From Maribacter sp. (lineage in GTDB: Bacteria > Bacteroidota > Bacteroidia > Flavobacteriales > Flavobacteriaceae): DNA of 64,000 nt. Location of the stretch: assembly GCA_002749285.1 (NCBI GenBank), contig PDPR01000009.1:1-64000 (forward strand), in the 5' to 3' direction. The notes under the pieces are model-generated. The model had not been told where the DNA came from, made no database searches, and was given only the letters and a program-made list of their open reading frames with translations. Below are positions 23,276 through 32,814 of the stretch, in pieces; position 1 is the stretch's first letter; each line of letters starts with the position of its first letter. The position numbers and the translations under genes are program-made.

Positions 23276-24292
23276 TCACCCCTCATCAAGAACAGTCTGC
23301 CAGAATTTTTTTTGCTCTTCCGGAGTGGGTTTTTCTTTGGGACTTACCAATCGCATCCCCACAAAATTAGAATCGGTGAACCACCAAAAGCTTTTTGGTA
23401 TCTGTGGGTCACGTTTTTGTAATTTTACACTGGAGGCTCTTCGTGCGGCCGAACGTAGACTTTCCGCATCATCATCCCATGAGCCACCCCGAATTACCCT
23501 TGGATGGATCACTTTTGGCACGACCCAAGGGTTTTTATCCGCTGTGGTGGCATAAGCATCCGGCTTATACTCATCCAACGTCCATTCCGCAACATTGCCA
23601 TGCATGTCATACAACCCCCATTGGTTTGGCAATTTGGTACCTACCTTGGCATACTTCCCGTTCGAATTTCCATGATAGACCGCATACTTGTCCAGGTCCC
23701 CGATAGCATCCCCAAACCCGTACATGGTTTCCGATCCCGCCCTAGCGGCATATTCCCATTCGGCCTCAGTGGGCAGTCTATAGAAATTCCCTGTTATCTC
23801 ACTAAGCCATTTACAGAACACCAGGGCAGAGTAGGTCGACATACTCACGGCAGGAAAATCATCCTTGCCCATACCATAAGAAGGATCCTCGTAAGGGGGA
23901 CTAGGCCTTGTTATCGCATCTATTGCATTTCGCTTATCCGTTTCCAGGTTTTCGAATAGCTGTTGGTTCTGTTTAAAGAAAAGCTCGAAGATACTCCATG
24001 TCACTTCATATTTACCCATCCAAAAAGCATCAATGGAAACGTTTTTCCGGGGGCCTTCATCATCTTTCCTGTAACTCTCGTCCGTTGGACTCCCCATAAG
24101 GAATTCCCCTTCCGGTATCAAGACCATGTCAAAGGATTCGGTGGTAAGTGGAATGGTCTCGGTATATACTTCATTGGCCTTCCCCCCATTTGGATTTTGC
24201 ACTGTGCCCAATGAAGGCTTACAGGATACAAAAAAGGCAAATGACAAAAAGAAAGCAACTATTATTATCGGTTTGGTCACTGTAAGGGTCAT
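23276..24292 (-). CDS. FGE-fold (SUMF1) lipoprotein, non-catalytic
   Basis: The 338-residue protein has a lipoprotein signal peptide (IIVAFFLSFAFFVSC, Cys24) and a formylglycine-generating-enzyme fold: MVLIPEGEFLMGSP (about 55-68), FWMGKYEVTWSIF, YRLPTEAEWEYAARAG, LYDMHGNVAEWT and RGGSWDDDAESLRSAARR. True FGE carries two catalytic cysteines shortly after GGS(F/W); here that part reads DDDAESL, so the protein cannot make formylglycine. GldK and GldJ show the same state and act as structural lipoproteins. It heads the trio with YceI and ApbE. Possible role: outer-membrane scaffold or ligand-binding protein of that trio (inference). Confidence 0.8.
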   Translation of the reverse strand: MTLTVTKPIIIVAFFLSFAFFVSCKPSLGTVQNPNGGKANEVYTETIPLTTESFDMVLIPEGEFLMGSPTDESYRKDDEGPRKNVSIDAFWMGKYEVTWSIFELFFKQNQQLFENLETDKRNAIDAITRPSPPYEDPSYGMGKDDFPAVSMSTYSALVFCKWLSEITGNFYRLPTEAEWEYAARAGSETMYGFGDAIGDLDKYAVYHGNSNGKYAKVGTKLPNQWGLYDMHGNVAEWTLDEYKPDAYATTADKNPWVVPKVIHPRVIRGGSWDDDAESLRSAARRASSVKLQKRDPQIPKSFWWFTDSNFVGMRLVSPKEKPTPEEQKKFWQTVLDEG

Positions 24293-24327
24293 CGGTTAAA
24301 TTTTACTAAAATTATTAAAATTATTAT

Positions 24328-24487
24328 GAACTCGTTTAAACTTTTTGGGTTTAAGCGAAAAATAAGTGGTTTTTTGTTCTATTGAAGGCTTTTTTTAATT
24401 GCATGGCAGGGCTACGGAAGTAAAAAAGACAAAAATAGGGCAGAAAACGGAAATTTTCGGGCAAGCTGAAAAAGTTCAAACGCATTC
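24328..24487. repeat. Pair of inverted GTTTGAACTTTTTC-type repeats
   Basis: GAACTCGTTTAAACTTTTTG (24328-24347) faces GAAAAAGTTCAAACGCATTC (24468-24487) in inverted orientation about 120 bases apart. Both resemble the tight inverted repeat at 28629-28677. Together they look like a REP-like or MITE-like family. Confidence 0.5.
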
Positions 24488-24574
24488 CATAGATGGGCCG
24501 TACACACAACTGGAAGGACTACATTTGACAGGACAGTAAGAAGCGGGTTTATATCCTTATAAAATCAAACAATA

Positions 24575-25558
24575 TCAAAACCACGAAATTTTCACACAAA
24601 AGAATTCAAACAAAAAGCTGTAGGGTTAAGTTATGAAAGGTAGTACAAAACGAACCTGTAAAGATCTGGATATTTCCATGCCATCTTTATCCCACTGGCG
24701 TCACGAATTAAAACAATATGGCAACAAGAATAGTTTTTCGGGAAAAGGAAATCGAAAGATTCCCAATTGGAATGTGATATATCAAAAAAGGCGGTGAGCA
24801 TCTTCTCCAAGGGCGACAAGAAAAATATCCGAAGATAGTTACAGGGGCTATGGAGCACCCAGAACAAAAAAGGAATTGGGGAAATACAGCCATTCTGCTT
24901 CTAGAGGACGAATAGGTAGGCTAATGGAATTATTAGGTTTACTTGTAAGACGTTCTTATAAATTCAGGGCATTAACTGATTCTAACCACAAATATCCCGT
25001 AGCTCCAAATCTATTAAATCAGAACTTCTAAATCAGAACTTCGATGTTGATAGGGAAAACCAAGTATGGGTATCCGATAGGGCATATATAGCTACAAAAC
25101 AAGGCTGGATGTGCCTAACCCTAATTATAGGTTTGTTCGATAGAAAGGTAATGGGATGGTCCTTTGGTAAAGACCTAACCACGGAAAGCACTATTGTTAC
25201 TGCTTGGAAAATGGCTGTTAATCGAAACCAAACCACAAGGGGTTCAATATTCCATTCCGATAGAGGTTCCCAATATGCTAGTAGTCAATTTACAGATTTG
25301 ATCAAATCTTATAAAGGTCCAATAAAGCAACCTATGGGTAGAAAAGAAAATTGTTGGGATAATACGGTAGCAGGATGCTTTTTCAGATCCTTAAAAGTAG
25401 AATGGGTCTATAAATGCCAGTATCGAAAGGGGCCAAGCAGGATCATCTGTATTTAATGGATAGCCTGGTACAATAGAAAACGGTTACACCCAGCCTTAGG
25501 TTTAAAATCCATTGAAGAATCTGAAAGGGAAATGAACAATCGAAAACCAGCAGCATAA
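24575..25558 (+). pseudogene. IS3-family (IS150 group) transposase, decayed
   Basis: The orfA part reads EFKQKAVGLSYER, then after a one-base shift STKRTCKDLDISMPSLSHW; a central section is deleted after FSGKGNRK. The orfB part reads YRGYGAPRTKKELGKY, LLGLLVRRSYKFRALTDSNH, then FDRKVMGWSFGKDL, the catalytic block FHSDRGSQYAS and MGRKENCWDNTVAGCFF (family: KGNCWDNAVAESFF), and ends RLHPALGLKSIEESERE. Frameshifts and stops interrupt it in at least four places, for example before WMCLTLIIGLF and after SRIICI. It cannot encode a working transposase. Exact element ends were not found. Confidence 0.8.
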
Positions 25559-25641
25559 TCTCTTTTCTTTTTGTCTAGTTTTTTGTTGCATGCCCAGATG
25601 CCATACTGTGCCCCTTTTTAACCAAACAAACTAAAAACCAA

Positions 25642-26520
25642 CTATTCTTCATTATCTTCAAATTTCGTGTCCGCCATCCTGGTCTCGCTATAATCGATAT
25701 CCTTGAAATCCAATGGGGAACCATCATCCTTATCATAATCAAAGACCAACAAACCCCGTGTGTCCATCATCCCTAAATTCTCAAAGGAATTGAAGTTGTT
25801 ATTCTGTATTTCCAATATCTCCAGATTTGCCAATTGTCCAAATTCCTCTGGTATTCCTCCTCCCAAATGATTATTCGCCAATACCAATTCCCTCAATCTT
25901 ATCAGATTACCTATTTCATTGGGTACCTTGCCATCCAGCCTATTCCCAAAAAGCCCTAGGCTCTCCAATTCTGTCAGATTACCCAATGTCCTGGGAATGG
26001 CCCCTTCTAGATTATTGCTTGATAGGTTCAGTATCTTCAGCTTTTTCAATTCACCTATCGTTTCGGGTATACTTCCTGAAATAAAATTATTAAAAATGGT
26101 GAATTCCTCAAGTTCGGACATCATTCCTATAGTAGTGGGCAAAGTACCTTTAATACGGTTCATTTCCAGCTTTAGCACCTTAAGGTTCCTCAAAAGACCT
26201 AGACTTGTTGGCAATGTTCCGGAAATTGAATTAAAGGCCAAGTTCAATCTCTCAAGATGGATTAAGCCACCTATACTATTAGGTAAAGATCCCGATAAAT
26301 TGTTATGGAACAATTTGACCCCAACTACATGGTCATTGACTACCTCGACACCATACCAAGTTTTACATGGGGAGTCCAGGTCCCAAGTCACTTTCCAAGA
26401 TGAACCATTCATACTATTGTAAAAGTCGACCAAGGCCTCCTTTTCATTTTTAGGAATCCCTGCATGTATTGCATTATTGCATAAAATAACGGTCAAAGCC
26501 AAACACAATATTCTTTTCAT
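25642..26520 (-). CDS. Secreted leucine-rich repeat protein
   Basis: From the ATG at 26520 the 292-residue protein has a signal peptide (MKRILCLALTVILCNNAIHA) and the cap NEKEALVDFYNSMNGSSW ... CKTWYGVEV, followed by about seven LRRs of 24 residues of the plant-like type (NNLSGSLPNSIGGLIHLERL and similar; LxxLxLxxNxLxGxIPxxIGxL). The C-terminal 45 residues are acidic (DYDKDDGSPLDF ... KFEDNEE). Bacteroidota use such proteins for binding other proteins or surfaces. There is no type IX sorting domain. It lies alone between an IS3 remnant and the ABC-F gene, and its plant-like repeat sequence is common in this phylum. Confidence 0.85.
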   Translation of the reverse strand: MKRILCLALTVILCNNAIHAGIPKNEKEALVDFYNSMNGSSWKVTWDLDSPCKTWYGVEVVNDHVVGVKLFHNNLSGSLPNSIGGLIHLERLNLAFNSISGTLPTSLGLLRNLKVLKLEMNRIKGTLPTTIGMMSELEEFTIFNNFISGSIPETIGELKKLKILNLSSNNLEGAIPRTLGNLTELESLGLFGNRLDGKVPNEIGNLIRLRELVLANNHLGGGIPEEFGQLANLEILEIQNNNFNSFENLGMMDTRGLLVFDYDKDDGSPLDFKDIDYSETRMADTKFEDNEE

Positions 26521-26691
26521 GTTACAATTCAATTAATTATGGACAATCCCAATTATACTATCAAGAATTATCTTACAAGAATAAAACAAATATCGGTTAC
26601 AATGCAACTTTTATATCGTTAAACGGGTTTATAATGTTGTGAAACTTACACTATTTGTTGTGTGGGAAATTTCAACTTTATGATATTGAGC

Positions 26692-28608
26692 CTACTGATC
26701 GCGGCCTTCCAGATCCAGAGTGATCCCGGTCCATTGTTCCATAAGCTTTTCCAGATCCTTTTTCTTTCCTTGGTAAGTATCGAAAAAATTCGGTTCTGCG
26801 ATTGTTGAATCATAATTCATCAATAGATCATGGTCTATTTCCTTCAGTTCCTTCTCAAGGTCCGAGATCTTGGTTTCGACAGCGCTAAGTCTATTCTTTA
26901 ATGACTTTATTTTTTTCTGGTTGTGATAGGAATTGGACGGCTTTTCCACCTTGGCTGTCTTAATGGGGTTGTTCCTCCCTTTCTCAATGGCCCTGAAATC
27001 ATCTACTTTACGTTGTTCTAGGTAAAAGTTGATGTCGCCCAAATATTCTTTGATCTTGTTGTCTCGGAATTCATAAACCTTATTGGTCAACCCTTGAAGA
27101 AAATCACGATCATGGGAAACAAGGATCAAGGTGCCTTCAAAACCCTGAAGGGCTTTTTTCAATACATTCTTTGATTGAATATCCAAGTGGTTGGTTGGCT
27201 CATCCATAACCAGAACATTAAAGGGCTGTAGCAACATTTTTGCCAAAGCAAGCCTGTTTCGTTCCCCACCGGAGAGTACCTTTACGTATTTATCTACCTC
27301 CCCACCCCTAAAAAGAAAGGAACCAAGTATGTCGCGTACCTTACTCCTATTGGTCTCATTGGCAGAATCGATCATCGTATCCAAAACTGTTTTGCGACCA
27401 TCCAGATATTCTGCCTGGTTTTGTGCAAAATAACCGATCTGTACATTATGTCCCAACTTACACTTGCCCTCATACTGCAATTCGCCTACTATGATTTTCG
27501 CCAAGGTTGATTTTCCTTGTCCGTTTTTACCTACGAATGCGGTCTTGCTATCCCGCTCGATAAGTAGGTCAATATCACGAAGCACCAAGTTGTCCCCATA
27601 GCTTTTGGATAGGCCCTCTATTTCCGCTATTACCTTGCCCGGGGTTACGGAAATAGGGAAACGTAGGTTCATGACGGCATTATCATCCTGGTCTACCTCT
27701 ATCCTGTCCATCTTGTCCAACTTCTTTATAAGGGACTGTGCCATTGAGGCCTTGGTCGACTTGGCCCTAAATTTTTCTATAAGACGTTCGGCCTGTTGTA
27801 TTTCCTTATCCTGGTTCTTTTGGGCATTAAGTTGCTGCTCCTTCATTTCACCGCGCAACTTCAAAAACCCACTATAAGGTTTTTTATAATCGTAAATGCG
27901 ACCCAAGGATATCTCAATAGTCCGATTGGTCACATTGTCCAAAAACATCTTATCATGCGAAACAATGACCACGGCCCCAGGGTAACTGGTCAAAAATTGT
28001 TCCAACCATATTATCGATTCGATATCGAGATGGTTGGTAGGCTCATCGAGTAACAGTACATCATTGCTTTGAAGCAATAATTTCGCCAATTCGATCCGCA
28101 TACGCCATCCACCGGAAAAGGTTTCTGTCTTTTTATCAAAATCCTCCCGCTTAAAACCCAGACCCAATAAAATCTTCTCGGTATCCCCTTGGTAACTGTA
28201 CCCCCCAAGAATCTCATAAAGATGGGTGAAATCATTGAGGTCCACCATCAATTGATGGTAACCTTCACTCTCATAATCTGTCCGTTCGGCAAGTTGTTGG
28301 TTAACCCCTTGGAGCTTAAGTTCCAAGGCCTTGATTTCCTCAAAGGCGTGATACGCCTCCTCCAAGACCGTTCTTCCTTGCTTAAAATCTATATCCTGTC
28401 TAAGAAAACCGATCTTAAGGTTTTTTTCGGAGGCAATGGTCCCCGAGTCAATGGGCATATCTTTCGACAACAATTTCAAAAGTGTCGATTTCCCTGCCCC
28501 ATTTTTACCTATAAGGCCTATGCGATCACCTGCATTTAACCTAAATGAGATTTCCTCAAATAAATATTCGCCTCCGAAAGAGACCGAAAGATTATGGACA
28601 TTCAGCAT
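26692..28608 (-). CDS. ABC-F family ATPase
   Basis: The 638-residue soluble protein has two ABC domains without membrane segments: Walker A motifs GLIGKNGAGKSTLL (about 32-45) and AFVGKNGQGKSTLAK (about 350), signatures FSGGWRMRIELAKLL and LSGGERNRLALAKML, and a linker between them. A C-terminal coiled coil (KIKSLKNRLSAVETKISDLE) resembles that of Uup/YheS-like proteins. ABC-F proteins bind the ribosome's E site and relieve stalled or antibiotic-blocked translation. A housekeeping role is more likely than resistance because the gene lies in core surroundings. It is divergently transcribed from the DUF983 gene. Confidence 0.9.
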   Translation of the reverse strand: MLNVHNLSVSFGGEYLFEEISFRLNAGDRIGLIGKNGAGKSTLLKLLSKDMPIDSGTIASEKNLKIGFLRQDIDFKQGRTVLEEAYHAFEEIKALELKLQGVNQQLAERTDYESEGYHQLMVDLNDFTHLYEILGGYSYQGDTEKILLGLGFKREDFDKKTETFSGGWRMRIELAKLLLQSNDVLLLDEPTNHLDIESIIWLEQFLTSYPGAVVIVSHDKMFLDNVTNRTIEISLGRIYDYKKPYSGFLKLRGEMKEQQLNAQKNQDKEIQQAERLIEKFRAKSTKASMAQSLIKKLDKMDRIEVDQDDNAVMNLRFPISVTPGKVIAEIEGLSKSYGDNLVLRDIDLLIERDSKTAFVGKNGQGKSTLAKIIVGELQYEGKCKLGHNVQIGYFAQNQAEYLDGRKTVLDTMIDSANETNRSKVRDILGSFLFRGGEVDKYVKVLSGGERNRLALAKMLLQPFNVLVMDEPTNHLDIQSKNVLKKALQGFEGTLILVSHDRDFLQGLTNKVYEFRDNKIKEYLGDINFYLEQRKVDDFRAIEKGRNNPIKTAKVEKPSNSYHNQKKIKSLKNRLSAVETKISDLEKELKEIDHDLLMNYDSTIAEPNFFDTYQGKKKDLEKLMEQWTGITLDLEGRDQ

Positions 28609-28628
28609 ATTTTGTGACCTAGGTTACT

Positions 28629-28677
28629 GAACTTGTTTGAACTTTTTCGGCTTGCCAGAAAAAGTTCAAACAAGTTC
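28629..28677. repeat. 20-bp perfect inverted repeat between ABC-F and DUF983 genes
   Basis: GAACTTGTTTGAACTTTTTC (28629-28648) pairs perfectly with GAAAAAGTTCAAACAAGTTC (28658-28677) around nine bases, GGCTTGCCA. It lies between divergent starts, so it is not a terminator; it belongs to the same family as 24328-24487. Confidence 0.75.
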
Positions 28678-28700
28678 ACTTTATAAAAACACAAAAACTG

Positions 28701-28708
28701 TATTTTTG
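28701..28708 (+). promoter_or_regulatory. -7 promoter box of the DUF983 gene
   Basis: TATTTTTG matches TAnnTTTG and ends 16 bases before the ATG at 28725. Confidence 0.5.
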
Positions 28709-28724
28709 TGGAAACATTTTACAA

Positions 28725-29111
28725 ATGTTAAAAAAAGGAAACAAACTCTACAGTATTTTAACAGGAACTTGTCCCAAATGTCAGAGTGAAAGTATGTATT
28801 GTGAAAAAAACCCTTATAATTTGGGTAAATTATTCAAAATGCATGAGCGTTGTTCACATTGCAATACAAAATACAAGATTGAGCCTTCCTTTTTTTACGG
28901 TGCCATGTATGTAAGTTACGGCGTGGGTGTGGCATTCGCATTTGCCGCATTTGTGGTTTCCTATTTGTTCATCGGAACCTCATTGCCCACCTCGTTTATT
29001 GCCATCGTAATAACAATGATCGTTTTTTTACCTGTAATCGCCCGGTTATCCAGAAATATCTGGATCAACTTTTTCATTCATTATGATTCCGGAGCCTCTA
29101 AGAAACCTTAG
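28725..29111 (+). CDS. DUF983 family membrane protein
   Basis: The 128-residue protein starts with a zinc-ribbon-like part: GTCPKCQSESMYC and HERCSHCNTKYKIEPSFFYG (residues about 16-63), then two membrane helices (about 62-84 and 88-110). This matches DUF983, a family found in many Bacteroidota and alphaproteobacteria with no assigned reaction. The stop overlaps the convergent FAD oxidoreductase gene by 14 bases (29098-29111). Confidence 0.85.
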   Translation: MLKKGNKLYSILTGTCPKCQSESMYCEKNPYNLGKLFKMHERCSHCNTKYKIEPSFFYGAMYVSYGVGVAFAFAAFVVSYLFIGTSLPTSFIAIVITMIVFLPVIARLSRNIWINFFIHYDSGASKKP

Positions 29112-30159
29112 GGGGATATTTTTTTATGAACCGCTGTATATCTATCTCTTTGGGCAACGCCTCCCCTTTCTCTATATAATCAAAAAGTTCCCCGGATACC
29201 GTGGGCGCGATCAAAACGCCACGGGACCCGAACCCGTTCAACACATACATTTGCCGATATGCTGGATGCGCCCCTACCAAAGGCCTCCTGTCACTAACGG
29301 TTGGACGGATACCGGCAACATGGTCCACGATTTCATAATCACATTTTAAAAAAGTGTGCAATTTTGACAATAGCTCATTTTTGGCATTGTCGGTAGGTGT
29401 ATTCGTTTTATCGGTTCTCCCATACGTAGCCCCGACCCGATAAAGATCATTGCCCATCGGTATAACGAAAACCGATGATTTTATGATCGCCTTGGTCTTT
29501 ATACTTGGGGCCTTAATCGTCAAGAGCTCTCCTTTGTTGCCCTGCAACGGCAAGTAATTGAAATAAGGATTGGATGTTAATCCAAAACCTGTTGTAAAAA
29601 CAATCCTATTTGCCTTTATCGATTTATATTGTACATACCCATCATGTATCTCCAAAGAAGAATAATCGAATATTTTACTTGAGAGCAATCCTTTTCCCAA
29701 AAGGTATTCCTTATATGTGCTTATCAAGGTTTTTACATCTATTCTTCCCGTATGCAATACTTGGCCAAAACCAAAAGGAGCATCGATAACCGGATCTTCA
29801 TTATCCACTAAGGTTGTATCGAGAAAATTGTCCAACCTCTTTTTGTCCGCGGCAACAAACCAAAGGTTCTGCTCTTCTATTGAGGCGAATTTTCTTAAAA
29901 TAGGGGTCTTATAATCCAACCGTATCCCCAATTTCCTTTCCAGACCCTTATAAAAAGGCAATGCCCTTTCCAATTGGGCATCTGCATTCCATGCCAAGGT
30001 GAACCGCTTCAAGACAACCGGATTGTACAAACCCCCAGCGACAATCGAGGATGTCTGGGAACCATCGGAAATAACCTTATAACACTTCTTATGGGTTTCC
30101 AACTGTTCACAGAACGAAACCCCTGCCAATCCCAGGCCAACAACCAAATAATCTATCAT
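29098..30159 (-). CDS. FAD-dependent oxidoreductase (DadA/glycine oxidase type)
   Basis: The 353-residue protein begins with the dinucleotide-binding motif DYLVVGLGLAGVSFCEQL (GxGxAG) and ends with the family block GIRPTVSDRRPLVGAHP and NGFGSRGVLIAPTVSGEL. This is the D-amino-acid dehydrogenase / glycine oxidase superfamily. Substrate is unknown. In flavobacteria this gene usually follows gldN; here it has its own transcription, since a hairpin terminator separates it from gldN. Any direct part in gliding is not shown. Confidence 0.85.
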   Translation of the reverse strand: MIDYLVVGLGLAGVSFCEQLETHKKCYKVISDGSQTSSIVAGGLYNPVVLKRFTLAWNADAQLERALPFYKGLERKLGIRLDYKTPILRKFASIEEQNLWFVAADKKRLDNFLDTTLVDNEDPVIDAPFGFGQVLHTGRIDVKTLISTYKEYLLGKGLLSSKIFDYSSLEIHDGYVQYKSIKANRIVFTTGFGLTSNPYFNYLPLQGNKGELLTIKAPSIKTKAIIKSSVFVIPMGNDLYRVGATYGRTDKTNTPTDNAKNELLSKLHTFLKCDYEIVDHVAGIRPTVSDRRPLVGAHPAYRQMYVLNGFGSRGVLIAPTVSGELFDYIEKGEALPKEIDIQRFIKKYPPKVS

Positions 30160-30202
30160 AACGTAAAATTATACAATCTGGCAAAGTACACCCTCTTCTT
30201 GC

Positions 30203-30242
30203 AAACAAAAAACCCTGACGAAATCGTCAGGGTTTTTTGTTT
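30203..30242 (-). terminator. Terminator of the gldKLMN operon
   Basis: AAACAAAAAACCCTGACG (30203-30220) pairs with CGTCAGGGTTTTTTGTTT (30225-30242) around AAAT, 29 bases after the gldN stop. Runs of A and T on both sides make it work in either direction. Confidence 0.85.
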
Positions 30243-30270
30243 TATGGCTATGAATTGGAATAAACCATGT

Positions 30271-31173
30271 TTAATAGGCCCACATGTCTTGTTCCCGATC
30301 CCTAATTGCCTCTTTGATCCGGCTAGCCTCCAAGAGTTGGAACAGGGCATTATCGGCAATATAATCGTTGATCTTACGGTCACCATGCACATTATCCTCG
30401 CGGTAAATAACCCCATTGAACCTTCTGGCATTCAACAACATATCAAAGGATATAGGTTGTGCCGAATTGCGTTGGTTGAAAACTTTCGCATCGTGCAGGA
30501 TCTCCCTTGCACTTGGGTACCATACCCAGAAAAGCTCAACCTTGGCATCCGAGGGATCCATAGATTCATCATCGATGAAGTTAACGTCGGGCGCAACTGG
30601 GGCAATACCTAACAAACGATACTTCAATTCCCCTTGGCGCTTGTCGAAATACCAGATTCCCTTAATGTGGTACTCTTCTATATCAGCGGCAGTCAAATCC
30701 CGCTGGTTGATAAACTCAGGTGATAATTCCTCCCCTGCATTTATCTGTTCGTATCCCATATCGGTGGTATCCACTTTACGCAATGTAGCGGCCAGGTCAC
30801 TGAACTTTCTTTTTTCAGTAAAATAGGAATCTACGTACACATCGGCCAGTTTCCCGTTCTTGATGTTCTTGATCAGCACATCATATAAGGATCTTCTATC
30901 TGAACCTATGTCGATAGTATCTATAGGATAATAGAGTGGGAAGTTGATACGTTCATCCAGATCAACGGTCTCCCATACGGTTTTGGACCAAAGTATATCC
31001 CTATCGTCCACGTAACCATACTCCAACGGAGCATCATTGTCGATAGCTTTCTGGGCCTCGGTCCTTACCCCTATCTGTTCTGGCTTCTTAGCATTCAGTA
31101 TATTTGCTTGGGCCATAATGGATACGGGCAGTAGACCAACAACTCCGATCAATAAAACATTCTTCCAATTCAT
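30271..31173 (-). CDS. gldN: Gliding motility / type IX secretion protein GldN
   Basis: From the ATG at 31173 the 300-residue protein has a signal peptide (MNWKNVLLIGVVGLLPVSIMA) and the GldN domain: YGYVDDRDILWSKTVWE, LDERINFPLYYPID, WYFDKRQGELKYRLLGIAPV and FWVWYPSAREILH. GldN forms, with lipoprotein GldK, the periplasmic ring complex under the outer membrane that works with the GldLM motor in gliding and type IX export. It follows gldM by 27 bases and ends the operon. Confidence 0.95.
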   Translation of the reverse strand: MNWKNVLLIGVVGLLPVSIMAQANILNAKKPEQIGVRTEAQKAIDNDAPLEYGYVDDRDILWSKTVWETVDLDERINFPLYYPIDTIDIGSDRRSLYDVLIKNIKNGKLADVYVDSYFTEKRKFSDLAATLRKVDTTDMGYEQINAGEELSPEFINQRDLTAADIEEYHIKGIWYFDKRQGELKYRLLGIAPVAPDVNFIDDESMDPSDAKVELFWVWYPSAREILHDAKVFNQRNSAQPISFDMLLNARRFNGVIYREDNVHGDRKINDYIADNALFQLLEASRIKEAIRDREQDMWAY

Positions 31174-31200
31174 AAAATACAATTTAAATAATACTACTTA

Positions 31201-32757
31201 TTAGTTTGTTATCTCAACAACTACCGGAGATACCTTTTTAAGTTTGTAGCCCTTATTGTTAGTGATATAGGCATTTACATCGAATATCTGGACAGCATCG
31301 CCACGTTTGGCCCTTTTTAAGGCTGATTTGGCCCTAGAGTTAAGCTTATTTCCATTTACGCTTACCGTAGGTTGTCCCGGAACTTTGAATTTGAATCCAC
31401 TTACCTTAAGGTTCAGGTCAAAGTCAAAATCTTCCAATAAGGCGCTAACAGTAGCTATTTCCAAGTTTTTCCTTGGCATTTTAGTGCTACCGGTCTCACC
31501 TCTTATAGCCCCTGCCGGTCTTGGAATATCCTTGATCCTGAATTCTGATCTGGAAGACACTGTCTGCCCATCCGGTAATTTACCAGAAGCGGTAATCATA
31601 ACCGTTCTGCCCTTACCTGGGTTCATGATATACTTACTACCACCTATACCTTTTAAACCTGGTGCGGAGGCATGTACCTTGTTATTGGGTATACCGGGAA
31701 TGGAAATGGACATTGGGTTGGCAACGCCACGATAAACAACGTTCATCTTATCGGCGGCGATCAAGGCTGCATTCGGCTTACTAATAGTGGCAAAGCTATT
31801 TTTGACCTCTACAGGGATTTCCTCACCGTCCTGCATAAAGAACATCGTACCTTTGATCTCATGGTCACCGGGAGAACCGGCACCGACCAACATTTTTACA
31901 CCACCCTCCTCCAAAGCATAATCCTTGCCTTCTGAAAGTTTTCTGCCGTCAAGGGTCAACTCGGCCCTTACGGGTTTTGAGGACTTATCGGTCTTACTGA
32001 TGATGATCTTACCATCATATCTTTCACCGGCATAGAAAGCCGATTTACTGGCAGCAAGTGATGTTGCGAAATTCTTCAAGGAAACCTGGTTGGTCAACTC
32101 ACCTTCCAACATTGCTTTCAAGGCAGCCTCTTCGGTTGTCTTTATATCAGCCTGCAGCGAAGTAAGTTTGGCTAGGGAAGCTACCAAAGGATACCCTTCA
32201 TAATGATAGTTGATCCAATCTTGCATTCCGTCCTTGGCCTTTACCTTACCGTCCTCGTTTCCTGTTTGGAAACGGGCAATTACCGATTCTTTCAGGGAAG
32301 CTGGGACCATTGCCGCAACCTGATCGCGATAATCGGTGATTCTTTTCATGAATTCCTTGCCCTCTTCGGCCAAGTTATCCCCTTGGAAAAACTTTTGGTC
32401 CAAGAAATCGGAATTGTCCATACGGGTATAATCGTTAGGATCCTTCACATTTTCCATCATCCCTTTCTTAAGACCTTCCAAATAGTCAAAATACTCTTGG
32501 GACATGGCTTCTATCTTCTGGGCATTTTGATATACTTCCCCATATTTCTTAGCATCTTCACCTGCTTTGGTTTCTAGACTTACCAAGAAATTCTCGTTTC
32601 TTTCGGTAGCCTTTATATTAGAAGCCTCTAACTTCTCGTTCATAATGCCGAACGCCGCTAGAACTTCTTTACTCATGTTCAAGGCCAACATCGCGATAAA
32701 GATCAAGTACATAAGGTTGATCATCTTCTGACGTGGTGACTGTTTTCCTCCTGCCAT
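31201..32757 (-). CDS. gldM: Gliding motility / type IX secretion motor protein GldM
   Basis: The 518-residue protein begins AGGKQSPRQKMINLMYLIFI, has one N-terminal membrane helix (about 13-33, ALNMSKEVLAAF follows) and a long periplasmic part made of four domains, ending VVVEITN. GldM spans the periplasm and transmits rotation from the GldL-GldM inner-membrane motor to the GldK-GldN ring. The length agrees with the usual 510-520. It sits between gldL (57-base gap) and gldN (27-base gap). Confidence 0.95.
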   Translation of the reverse strand: MAGGKQSPRQKMINLMYLIFIAMLALNMSKEVLAAFGIMNEKLEASNIKATERNENFLVSLETKAGEDAKKYGEVYQNAQKIEAMSQEYFDYLEGLKKGMMENVKDPNDYTRMDNSDFLDQKFFQGDNLAEEGKEFMKRITDYRDQVAAMVPASLKESVIARFQTGNEDGKVKAKDGMQDWINYHYEGYPLVASLAKLTSLQADIKTTEEAALKAMLEGELTNQVSLKNFATSLAASKSAFYAGERYDGKIIISKTDKSSKPVRAELTLDGRKLSEGKDYALEEGGVKMLVGAGSPGDHEIKGTMFFMQDGEEIPVEVKNSFATISKPNAALIAADKMNVVYRGVANPMSISIPGIPNNKVHASAPGLKGIGGSKYIMNPGKGRTVMITASGKLPDGQTVSSRSEFRIKDIPRPAGAIRGETGSTKMPRKNLEIATVSALLEDFDFDLNLKVSGFKFKVPGQPTVSVNGNKLNSRAKSALKRAKRGDAVQIFDVNAYITNNKGYKLKKVSPVVVEITN

Positions 32758-32814
32758 TTTTTCTAATTAGATATTAATGATTATTTGATTTGGGTCTGGA
32801 CTAATGTGTTCTAA

